The position numbers and the translations under genes were made by a program. The notes beneath the pieces are model-generated. The model saw only the letters and a program-made list of their open reading frames with translations, did not search any database and was not told where the DNA came from. Source: Heterotrichella gracilis (lineage: Eukaryota > Sar > Xanthophyceae > Tribonematales > Xanthonemataceae). Taken from it: a stretch of DNA of 27,207 bases. Below, piece by piece: positions 1 to 12,000 of this stretch; the stretch's first letter is position 1, and every line of letters begins with the position of its first letter. The DNA lies in assembly GCA_032358255.1 (NCBI GenBank), contig JAULBX010028172.1, positions 4,197-31,403 on the forward strand, given 5' to 3'.

Positions 1-24
1 TGCTGGTGTACGTGTCTGCCAATG
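1..24 (+). CDS. Exon 0 (3' end only) of the giant gene
   Basis: Reads LVYVSANG before a GTGCGT donor at 25. This matches the end of exon 4 (VVYVSQNG before GTGAGT) in residues and phase (1), so it is probably the end of the preceding module. A second copy of the same exon end and donor lies 180 bp on (to 204), so which copy is spliced is not certain. Confidence 0.4.
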
Positions 25-3000
25 GTGCGTGGTATAGATGTTGACTTCCTAGTGTGCGATAGGCTCTGCAGCAACATCCCATTTTGCACCCTAAATCCGC
101 AAGTTCCTGGCATTGGTTTGCTGCCCAGCTGGGTGTGGATTGGGCTGGCACAGGCAGCGGAGTTACTGTGCAAAACGTGCTGCTGGTGTACGTGTCTGCC
201 AATGGTGCGTGGTATAGATGTTGACTTCCTAGTGTGCGATAGGCTCTGCAGCAACATGCCATTTCGCACCCTAAACCCTGAACCCTAAACCCTAAACCCT
301 AAACCCCGGCATTGGTGTACGTGTCTGCCAACGATGGGTGCGCTGCGATATACTATAAACACTACCTGGTATCGCAAACCCTGCACCAAAACCCTAAATA
401 GCAAATTTAAGAATCGCTGGCAATAGATGGCTGTCACAATGGGTGTGGATGGGACTGGGGTGGGCAGTGGAATGACATAAACCTTGTTGTGCTTCTGTAT
501 ATATCGTCTGTGGCATCATCTCAGTTTCACCCTAACCCTTGATCCTAATCTTCCTGGCATGAATCGCTGCAAGATGGTGCGATTCCTCAACCCTAGGCAC
601 ACAACCCTAGGCTCATTGGCATCTGTGGCCGCCAGGTACGCCAGGATGTGTGTGATTATACTGGGGTGGGCAATGGAGTGGGTGTGGAGACCATGCCGCT
701 GATGTACAGGTCAGGCAACAGTACGTCTCACGCAACAACATTGTGCGCCAATTTCAGGGTTTCCGTGCATAGATTGACCCTCAGCTTCCATCTGTGCAGC
801 CACCGGTCGCAGATCTTAGACTTCAGGTTTTCTTTAGCACAAAGTAACCCTCGATTTCCTCTGTGCAGCCACCGGTGGCTACGACTTTGAAGGCACCCAC
901 TACGACCCGGGGGTGTACCTCAATGCCCAGGGGGCGATCCTGAAGCTGTACCCAGCTAAACTCACCCCTATCACTGCCACAGTCTAGGAGCCACAGTCTA
1001 GGAGGCGCAGACTTTGTACTTTAGGGTTTTTGAGCACAAATTAACCCTCGATTCCCTCTGTGCAGCCACCAGTGGCTACGACTTTGAGGGCACCCACTAC
1101 GACCCGGGGGTGTACCTCAATGCCCAGGGGGCGATCCTAGAGCTGGACGCTCCAAATGTGACCCTCTCACTGGCACTGCTCAAGGGGAATGCAACCGTGA
1201 ACTCCACCGCAGATGTGTCGGTAAGTGGTGTGAGGGGTGGGATACAGGGGTCAAGTTGAGATGTGAGGCTGGGGCTGAGATGGGCTGGGATGTGCTGAGG
1301 CTTGTTTGGATGGGGAGTGGTCAGCATTGTGGCGCCATTTTCAAGCCCAGAATTCCATCTCTAATTCCATTTTTTCCCCGGTCCAGGTCAACATATCTCT
1401 CATCCCAGGACCCTCCTCTTTCTCACCAAATGGGAAAGAAAAATGCATACAAACGAAAAAATAACACAAACACATATTTTTTTCCAGGTCATGGGCGACA
1501 TCTCTCTCATTCCCGGGATCCTGCTCCTGCACGGGGGCGCCTACTCATCCAAGGGGGGCGCACTCTTCCAGGCAACGCTGGCAGGGACCATCGACTTGTC
1601 ATGCGCCATCACGTACACCACCCCAGCGCAGGTAACATGTACAGCAATACTACCATTTGACACCTAGATTGTACTGGTAACAAAATGATGTATTATGTTA
1701 TACTGCATCAACTTCTTTTGAATAACCTTGTACACATGCACATTATGCACATTGGATAATGTAATTGGAGGTTTTATCCGGCGTTGGTGTCTACATAAAT
1801 CACCACAGTATTTTAATTATTGAATTGAAAAAGATTAAATTAGAAAAGTTTTGAAAATTTGACATGCATGGGGTACCGGCATACATCTGGGGATCTCCAG
1901 ATCGGCGCCTGGGTACCAAATATTGCTGGTAGACATGACCGTAGCAGTCATGTACCTGCACGTTTTTTTTGTGCATGTCGCGTATCTATCTACCCAAAAT
2001 TCGTCACTTGCAGATTGCGGCTGGGGCGCCCAAATTCCTTGTGGATATGAGCGCGGCAAATGTGGATTTATCGGCTGCGCTACAGAAGCTGTGGCCCGAC
2101 GTGCCCCAGGCGGTGCTGGACTCACTTCAGTCAGTCAGCTTCCCACTGCTCAGCATCAAATCTGACCTGCAAGGTGCGATTCCCCAGCCCCCGTGGTCCT
2201 AGCGCCAGCTGCTTCCTAAGCTGTTTCCCTGTCTGTTTCCCCATCGATTCTATGTGTTCCGTTATGCATCCTGGTATTTTTTAGAAGAGTAATTGTTGGC
2301 CCGACGTGCCCCAAGCAGTGCTGGACTTGCTTCAGTCAGTCATCTTCTCACTGCTCAGCATAAAATCTGATGTGCAAGGTATGTGTAGAGGTACTCCTGC
2401 GGTAGAAACCCGCAATGATGGCGTGCTCCTCCTCACAGTGGGCTGACCCAAAACCCTAGGAAACCCTACCTACCACGCCGATCCTGATAGTCAAAATAGC
2501 AGAAATGCACATTAATTTCCAGAAAAAATCTGCCACCAGACTGAATCTTTCCGCCTTTGCAGGGGTATATGAGCTGCTGGCGGTGCATTCCTCAGGCAGC
2601 ATGATAGACGCGCAGCTGACCCGCAAAGATGGTGTACTCTTCGTCACAGTGGGCTGGCCAGGAACCCTGTCCATGTCCACCCTTGCGGCCGACTTTGGAT
2701 ACAGCTGGGATAGCGGGGGCGATGCAATCAGCCTCAGGGAAATCTCGGTGGTCTACGTGTCACAGAATGGTGAGTAGGTGTATAGTCGCGCCCGCAATGT
2801 TTAAATGTGCTGGCCAGGAGGGTATTATGTAGAAAATTACAAACCCTAGATCTTGAACCCTGAACCATGCTGACAAGGTTGAGGAGAGAAAGTATAGAGG
2901 TGGGGGCCCCTACTGGGGCGCAATCGGCCTGATTATGGGATCAACGCCTGGGGCATCCTGGATCAACGCCCTTCAACATTTGGATACATTGCATCCCATG

Positions 3001-6000
3001 GTTTTATGGCCGCCAACCCGGCGTGTACCCTCACGTAGCGGCACTGGACGCAACAAAAACCCGGGTTTGATCATTCATTTATCTTGTTTTGGTTCCATTG
3101 CAACCCATGGTGTTTGAACCCTGATCTCTGTTTTCCACAGTGACAGCTGGTGTGACTGTGAACGGCACCCTCTTCCTGCCCGGCGTGTACCTGCAAGCCC
3201 TGGTCACCATAGCAGCGCTGGACGCAACCGATGTGGCTGTGACCTTTGCACTGGCCAAGGGCGATGGGGGCAAGCTCAACCAGCTGGATGTGGTGGTAAG
3301 TTAGGGGTGTAGGGGGTGGCGGTGTAATTACTTCTCTACTGCCTTTCCTTTCATCATATAAATATGCAAGCTTTTCTTTGTATCGCGGTATTGCAAAAAC
3401 GTTTAGACATGACCCCCTCGAAAATATCTTCTTCGATAGTTTTACTCTGTTCGGAAACTTTTCCAAAAATATTTTTAGGGGGTCATGTCTAAACGTTTTT
3501 GCAATATATTCATTTGATGCCACCGATGTTCCACGCACTGGCAAAATTCCCATCAAATCTGATAAAAATTGTCTGCAGGTGGCCGGTAACATCACCATCA
3601 TCCCCACACTGCTCACACTGCGCAGCGGGGAGTACCACTCGGGAGGGGGCGCATCCTTCGACGCACTATTTGCCCAAACCATTGACATGGCGGCCGACCT
3701 CACCTTCACAACCACAGCGCAACAGACCGGGGGCGCCCCCAAATATCTGGTGGACATGACTGCAGAGAATGTAAATGTGGACCAAACGATTGGGGTGATG
3801 TGGCCCTCCGCGCCCGACTATGTGGCCAATTCCTTGGCCTCGCTGCAATTCCCGGCGATTGAGCTGAAATCCGACCTGGATGGTGCGCAAAAAAACAGAC
3901 AACCCTTGATAGGAACCTTGAAAAAGCAAAAGATAACTTTGTGTGTCTGCCTTGTGGACGTGGTTTGGTGTGTATGGTCATGCAAATAAAGGTTTCAAAC
4001 AGTATTCCCTTGTCCTTGCAGTGACACGCCCCGTGTGCTGATGTACTTATCGCTGTTTCTCGTGGGGCAAAACACCTTCATTACCCTTTCAAAACCTCAG
4101 AAACGTGGTAAAACCGTAGCTGGAATAGCATTGGATGTGTGGTTTATTACAGTCATATTCTGTCCTCGCAGGCGTGTACCGCTTTTCGGCCCTGCACAGC
4201 TCAGGCCTGGCGCTGGCGGCGGCAATGGACAAGCCCCATGGGCTGATGTACCTGGCGTTGTCCCTCAAGGCATCTACTACCCTCCCTGACATTGCATCTG
4301 GGCTGGGCTTCGATTGGTCTGCGGACCCTGCCGCCCTGGTGGTGTCGCAACCCCAGGTACGGGGCAGAATACCAGATATTCATACCCAGATGTAACCATC
4401 GTAGGTCAAGTTATTACAGTGCTAAAACATTATATAATGGGGAGTCTTGTTTGCTGGGGGACTGGACTTCAAGTTGTGACCCACCATAAAACCCACTACC
4501 CCCCTCATTATTCACGGCCAGTTTGAAAGTTGTGCAAGCAATTACAACATATTCATAGGTTTGAAAACAATCCTCATATGCTGGTGCAGATCCAGTATGT
4601 GCCCACTAAGGCCGGATACCTGGGCTATCAGACAGAGGATGGGTTGCTGGCCCCGGGGGCGTACGTCTCGGCTGGGATCAGCATGCCAGACTTGCAAGTG
4701 AGCGGGGTAGCGGCTCAGTTCATGGTGATTGGGCCCACAGGGGCAATCCAAGCAGACATCTCCATTGCGGTAAGTACCAAACCGTAGCAAAACCCTTCCA
4801 AATGCTACCAAGACCGTGCCATGTGTCATGAGCAAATACTACGTTTTTGGCACCGCACATGTTATATACACATTTCGTCTCGAATAGCTAATTCGGCAGA
4901 TCAACAATGACTTTAACCTATGCATGTATATAAATTATCGATTATCGTATTCTTGTTACTCTTGTGCAGTGGGAGGACTCCATCTCACCAAACTTAAACC
5001 CTAAACCCTAGTTCGGTCCTTAACACCTGTGTGTGTTCTTGTGTAGTGGGATGGCTCCTTTTCGCCCATCGACCACCTCACCATCACCTCTGCCAGCTTC
5101 AACGCCAAGACAGGGGTGGGGCTCAAGGGTACACTCACAGGTGGGTGAACTAGGGTGAACATCTGTCTTTAGGATACTTAGGGTTGTAGGGTTCCTGCAT
5201 CCCCACCCCTTCTTTTGACCATGCCCCTGTGCAATCACCAAGTACTAAACCACGCATGTGTTACCTGCTGTGAAGCATAGTTATGTTTGCCCAGCTGACC
5301 ATTGCCACTATTTACCTTCCCACCATATCGGTACTTTATTCATGTAATGGGAATACCTAGAAAACCACAATGTCACTCACACCTGCAACCACTGCGCAGG
5401 CGTGCTGGTGGATGTGCCTGTGTCGGTGACAGCAGCCTTGGCCAGCGCCGCCGCGCAGGCGGGAGGGACCCCTAAAGTGCAGCTGACCATCACCACCGGA
5501 GCAATCAACGTGCGCTCCATCGTCTCCACTTTGTGGCCCGACACCCCTGGGGTGGTGCTGGACTTCCTGGACCCCGTCTCCTTCACTTCAGTGGTGGTCA
5601 AATACAAGTAGGGAACACTTACATCCCCATTCCATGCCATATACCATATGCCATCATTCCTTAGATTAAGCATGCACTGGACAACTTATTTGTTTACTGT
5701 GCCAAGAGTGAAGCGCTTGACGCCGCATGTCGGGCCACCCTGGCTGATAAATTTTGTTGTATTTTAGTATGCATGTGACTTATAGCTGACATAACTGTTC
5801 TCTTTTCCTGCAGGACGGGCAAGAAGATGGCCATTGCCGCAGTGCCTGACCTCACGTCCAAGCAAGCGGTGCTAGATGTGCTGAACGCGTTGTCGCTGAG
5901 CGCATCCGACGTGACTTTGGCGGTGGACCCCATCACCGACGAGGTGCAACTAGCGCTGCAGAAGACGTGGTTGTTTGACGCAGGCGCTCCATTCGTGGGG

Positions 6001-9000
6001 ACGTCCCAGGTGCGGTCGGGGTTGGGTTACATGGGACGCCATGGGTACAATTGTGGTCGCAAGGGGTAAAACAATTGTAATGGTAAATTGCGGCATATGT
6101 AATGTAGATTTCTTTTTGGGTAAAAATAGTGGAATGGGTCATGGGTACACTTTTTGTTGATCTTGCGCGATCTACTGCGATCTATGTGACATTGTAGTAG
6201 AGAGAGCAGACATAGCGTCAATCTTTGGTGACATTGCCATACATGGTCCCGCTGCCCGATGATGTAAGGGTGTGTGCCCTTTGTAGGTGGACTTTGCGTT
6301 TGGCTTGACTGCCAGCGGGAAAGACATTTCGTTCTTCTTGGAGGCAGACTTCACGGCAACCATCGCCATCGACATTCTTGACCCGACAAGTGAGTACGCC
6401 CTCTTGTTGGGTGCATGGCAATCCACTTGCATTGCAACACCTAGCAGAGCTGCAATGTTAATGTGCGTAGAGTGCTTACATCCAAATCATTTGGTACATG
6501 GCACATGTGCCCGATGGGGAGAGGGAGGGGCAATGGGCGCCTCCGGCCTTGCCTTTGGCTCAACCCTGAATCCGATAACCTACAACATTGCCGTTGTTCT
6601 TGGAATCTTAATCCTCCCACGTGGTCCTTCCGATCTTGCTTTTGAACCCTTACCTTGAACCCCCCTGTGAACCTCCAAAATAGTAAACTCATGCAACCAT
6701 CTCGTTAACCCATTGGATGTCAATTTGGCGACCCCACATGCACCTTTGTAGCCCAAACCATGTAGAACCATGCAAATCATTCAGGATCTAACCCTATCTC
6801 GAAACACTGCATGTCTATGGCATGGTTGCACATTGTGCTCAGATGCCCCACGGCAACCCCCGCAGATGTCATGTTCTCCATCGGGGCCAGGGTGGAGGGC
6901 GGTCCAACGGGCACCTTTGTCACCCTGAAGGGAGAGGTGCTTACCCAGCTTGGATTCAAGAACTACCCCTTCATTGTGGTCAAGTAAGTCAATTATACCC
7001 AATAGTCTGGTCACTTTGAAGGCCATAGCATTCAAAATTGGAGTTGAAATTTTAGGTACATCCCGCCTTGCAAACGGGGGGCAGCTTGTTGTGCATTGCG
7101 TTGTCATTAAAATAAACATTCATCAAGGAAGTGCTAAACTTCAAGGCCTTCTAGGCCTTCCCTGCTTGCACTCTACAACATGAAACCCTTGACAGGGTTA
7201 CCGGCGGGCATGTGATTTTATGTGCCCATAAAATCACACATTGGATGGCTCTACGCCCTAACCTACCTAACCCCTACATCCATATTGCTTAGACACGTTG
7301 GATAGACCCTAATACCTTGTACAAGTACTTGGTGGCCAATATCATGTGCATATTGCGATACACCATATAAACCATCGACCCTTTATACCTTGTACCTTAG
7401 CTGCCCGCTAGCAACATTACCCGAAGGGTATGCCCCTCGTTCTAGAGACTTGCCTTCTAAAACCCTAAATGTTGACCCCAATGCCGGTTGCAGGTATCTG
7501 CTAGCGAAGATCAAGTTGCGCGTAGGCCCCACTGCCGTCCAAAGCTTCTACCTTGATGCCTCTACGCGCATTGTGGGCGTGGACGCAAACACAAGCATGG
7601 TGTACGACCAGTCTGCCAAGGGTTTTGGCTTTACGGTGCGTGTGTAGGGTCAACCTTGGTAGAGGAGTTGGGGCTGTAGAGTTTTAAGGTTGAGTGCGTA
7701 CCCATCTCGGTACTCGTAGATAATCTGTGTCCGGAGCTTCAACCTAGATGCATCGTCCCGGACGGTCTGAGTGGATTGCCCACCATGCCCGGCATGCAGG
7801 TAACAAGCATTTGCAACAACCTCCTTTCACAACACCCCGGCAGGCAACCATTGTCTCTTTGGAGGTGCCATTGTAAGCACAGCCATTTGCATGCACAACC
7901 TTCTTACTTTGCTAGCTTAGCACACTTGGCGTGCAAACACAAAGGTTTAGCACTTATACCCCACCCTCACGCCCCTCCTCCACTAGGTGACCATCGGGTC
8001 CTTCGACCTTGAAGGCGCTCTCAAGGCCATGGGCGTCTCCGCCAGCTTGGGACCACTAAATGTGCAGTTTTCGAATGTGGCCATTTCATGCGCAACAAAG
8101 ACGGTGGTGACCCTGTCAGGTAGGGGCACAATTATCAAAGCAGGGGGGTGGAAATAGGTATAGGGGGCATACATGTGTTACATGTGTGGGTGGTGTCTTT
8201 GCCAAGTAGGGGGCACTATGACGGGAGACTTTGTTGATCCTACATATGGCATTGCACAAAGATTAAGAGCACCAATGCCCGCGTTTGTAATAACTGCACA
8301 TGCTTGATAAACGACAATCAATTTTATGCGTGTTGTTCTTTCCATCGTTCCGGGATGCACTTATTCATACATCCAATCATACCAAGATCATATGCATATA
8401 TCCATCCATGCATGCAATTGTCGAATTATGCATGTACTGCCAACGCGATTTCCAAGAGTACTATTTCAACAAATCTGGCAGATATCCATGGTAATAAATG
8501 ACCCCCATTATTTTCCATTCCAGGCGCCACCATCAACCAGGGTTTCAAGCTGAATGCTGGGATAAATCTGCTTGGCATCCAGTCCACTGTTTTTTTCCAA
8601 ATGACCACAGATGGGGTGGACTTCTCAGTCACACTCAACATGGTGCGGGCCATGTTTGAAATCATATTGATTTACAAATGTTTCGTCATTTAATGAACAT
8701 GGCATATCCAAGTCACATGCACAACAATGTCCACCATCATATGTACCGTATGTGCTCAATAAGCAAGGCAATGGAGCATGGGATGCCTTCAACCCCACTA
8801 ACCCTACCCGTTGCATTGTGACAGACACGCCTGGAAGCTCCATCCGAACACTGAAACCCTAAACCATGCCCCACCCCTTGTACCCCTTGCATTGTGTCGG
8901 TCACACATTGGAAGCTCCATCCTAAAGCGCAAAAACATTGCCAAACAAAATACTCCACCCCAACTACAAACCCCACAACCCTAAACCTTGGGCCGTAAAC

Positions 9001-12000
9001 ATCCACCACGTGCAGGGAAACTCAATCAAGTCCGTGCTCGACGACGCTCAAAGTGCTGTGGACGAGTAAGTGTTGCTTTAATACCCTTAACCCCAATAGT
9101 GTTAGTCTTCCCCCAAACCCTAACCCTAAACAGTGATAGATCCTGCACGGCTTGAAATGTAGGAATAAGTGTTGCCCTAACCAGAAACCTTCCACAAAGC
9201 AACTTGTTTGGGTTTGTGCCGGTTGTGCATAAGGCTGCTTACTCATCCAATCACGTTGCTGAAGCCCATGCAATAGGTTTATTGGGCCCAGTTTTGGGGT
9301 CCAGTCACCACTTATTGTGTTTGCTTGACCATCCACCTTACGCCAAGTATGAACTATATCAAAACCCAATCTAATGTCAGCAAAATTCTTCCTAGGTAAC
9401 ATCTTAACAACTTAACACATCCAATCTTATGCAACATCGTCCAAATGCGTCCTCGCAGTGTGCTAGGGACAAACATGAGTTGTGTGATGTACGATGCCTT
9501 CACATGCAACCCTGCTTGGGTCCGGTTTAAGTTTCCGGGCAAATTTCATCCAAGTTCATGCATTGCATGCATACCCCATTCAAGACAGTTGTAACGATGT
9601 AGTTGACTCTCTACCGAGCACGCGTTCAAGCTAATGAATATTACTCGTACTTTTGCAGTGCCTTGGGCATCAAGCTAGCCAACATAGGCATTGTGCTCCA
9701 CGATGCCTTCACATTTAACTCAGCTAGTGTGCAACTCAAGATCACCAAATCCGAGGTTAGTCTACTCCTTGGCCCCAGTTGTTGTGTGGCCCAACCCAGT
9801 CTGTTGATTGCTCACGTTGGGGTGTATTGCCAAAATGCTAGAATGCCAATAACTCACAGAGCTCAATGATTGATATTGCTTCATGTGCCAAGTCAATCCT
9901 CGTCAATCATTTATAGTCCTTGTCGGCGCCTCTTACACATTTTGCCCACCCACCCTGCACCATTTTCTCCCTTGCAAGCTTGCGCATAGCTGTTCTTTAT
10001 CTTGCCATATATTAATGCATGTATTGGTATTATATTGTTTACTATTTACTCCTCAGGTATTCATGCGTGTGGTTGCCGATCTCACCATCCTCAGCCAGCA
10101 CGTGTCCATCGACCTGAAACTAGGCATAACCAATATGGATGGCGTGCTGAGCCACATCAAGGATAGCATTGTGTCGTTCTTCACGGACCACTTCATGAAG
10201 GGTGAGGTGGCAAACCCTGAACTACCTGAACCCTAAAGCATGAACTGTAGGACGACGCTGTGCCCTTCTCAGATGACCAATGGTACCACTTCATCAAGGG
10301 TGTCCGAGGAGGACCCTGTGGTTACCACAATCCTGAACCTTGCAAGTTATTGTGCGTTGGTCCCACCCTCTCAAATCTATTCTCTTGTACTCCCCCCTAT
10401 CGACTCTACTCCCTTGTACTCCTCTTCTATGACTTCTCTTGTATGCATCCTTTACTTCCTCCCTTCCAACAACGTGTACGTGTACGTGTACGTGTACGTG
10501 TACGTGTACGTGTACAACTCATGACAACCTCTGGCCCCCTTTCAGGCTACTGCACCAAGGACTCTGTCTTTATGGATTCATGCTCTCTAGTCAGCCCTAG
10601 TTGCGGCAACTGCGCTGGTGGGGGCACAGACGTGGCGGGCGTGTGCTGGAACTGCGGCGCAGGGTTGGATTTCTTCACACAGGGATGCACCAGCACAGGT
10701 GCGGCTACAACCCCTTCGCAATCTACATGTGTAGACATTCCTGCAGTTTATGTTCTAAAAATCGATTTTTATATTTATAATATACATGTAGTGTGTGCGC
10801 ACACCAACGTGCAAGGAAAGTGGAATTTTGCACACCATGCATGCATACGCATGGTTGATGGCCACTGAGATGAATGTGGTACTGGTGTACTCGATATATT
10901 CCTTGTAGTTCATATGTTTCATATGTCTGTCGTTGTATGCCTACATGCTTGATACCGTCTTATGCAGGTGGCAAGAACTGCCCCGCTGGTATGGACAATG
11001 TGGCGAGTGTGTGCTACGGGCAATGCCCAGACTGGTACGTGTAGTGTGTGTGCCACAATGGAGGGTTTGACTCATCACGGGGAATATGCTGAGGGTTTCT
11101 AGGGTTTCTAGACCTTAAGGGGCATGTAAGTGTGACACACCGGAGGGTTTAATGTTTCAAGGGTACCATGGATTAGGGCGTGGACAATGTAGCAAGTTTT
11201 TATTAAGCTACAAGCAATGCCTCTACTTGTGATATCCGCAGAGAACCCTAACCCACTTTCAACTGCCTCAACCCTATTGTAAAGCGCATGCACTCAGAGC
11301 AAGCTTCCACCTAGTATGCATGTAGCTCATGTTCGATCTTGAAGCTAGTTTCATTTGTAGGGCGCCTGACAAATTCTTTGGGAAGTGTTGGGGACGCTGC
11401 CCCCTCAATTCTCTCGACTGTGGGAGCTATTGCGACGATGGGTCGCTGACTGGGGCCACAAACACCTGCACCTTGGACCTCACACGCGTGGGAAGCACCT
11501 TCACCCTGTGCCCCCACACAGTGGTGCCCCCGCCAACGTGCTCGTGCTCCGGGACGGACGTTGCAGTCACGTTCAAGGGGGGCATAGGCTCCTTTGTGGG
11601 ATCCTACCAAACGAGGGCCGCTGAATGGAAGGGCAGTGTGACTGTCATGACTTGCAATGGCTGCAACTTGGTGCCCAAGGCAAACAGCCCGGTGACGTTC
11701 AAGGTAAGAAATGGTTGTGCGGGGCAAGGGCCCATATAAATTGTTATTACCATCGAGCATGAGCTAACCACCGGCTGGCCTTCTCAACAATGTGGGTGCA
11801 CACTCATGCAACTAAACGTGCATCCATTTAATTTAATCCATTGTATTCTGATACATTGTTATAACATAATTTACATAATTGTTATAACCCTTCTGAAAGA
11901 AAAATCAGTAGCAATAAAGGGTTATAGATACTGATTATTTTTTTCTTCTCAATGTACAGTACAACAGCATGACCTTCGTGCGAGACCCCGCCGGCTACAC

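Larger units (their letters stand above)
25..1065 (+). repeat. Intron-0 repeat graveyard (180-bp tandem duplication and diverged copies)
   Basis: Bases 1-76 recur unchanged at 181-256 (period 180). The repeated unit holds the end of an exon-4-like exon, its GTGCGT donor and intron sequence. A third scrap (GTGTACGTGTCTGCCAA) is near 313. Weaker copies are near 430-475 and 612-721. No other gene is seen in this stretch. Confidence 0.8.

Noticed and set aside
1..300. Chromosome end (telomere) at the left edge
   Set aside because: Only a few CCCTAAA units inside an intron repeat; coding sequence lies on both sides.
3378..3578. Upstream part of a 203-codon + frame leading into exon 6
   Set aside because: Most of it is the MITE inverted repeat; protein homology with exon 2 starts exactly at the CTGCAG acceptor (3578).
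3071..3757. 228-codon minus-strand open frame
   Set aside because: It is antisense to exons 5 and 6 and runs through the MITE; no domain-like content.
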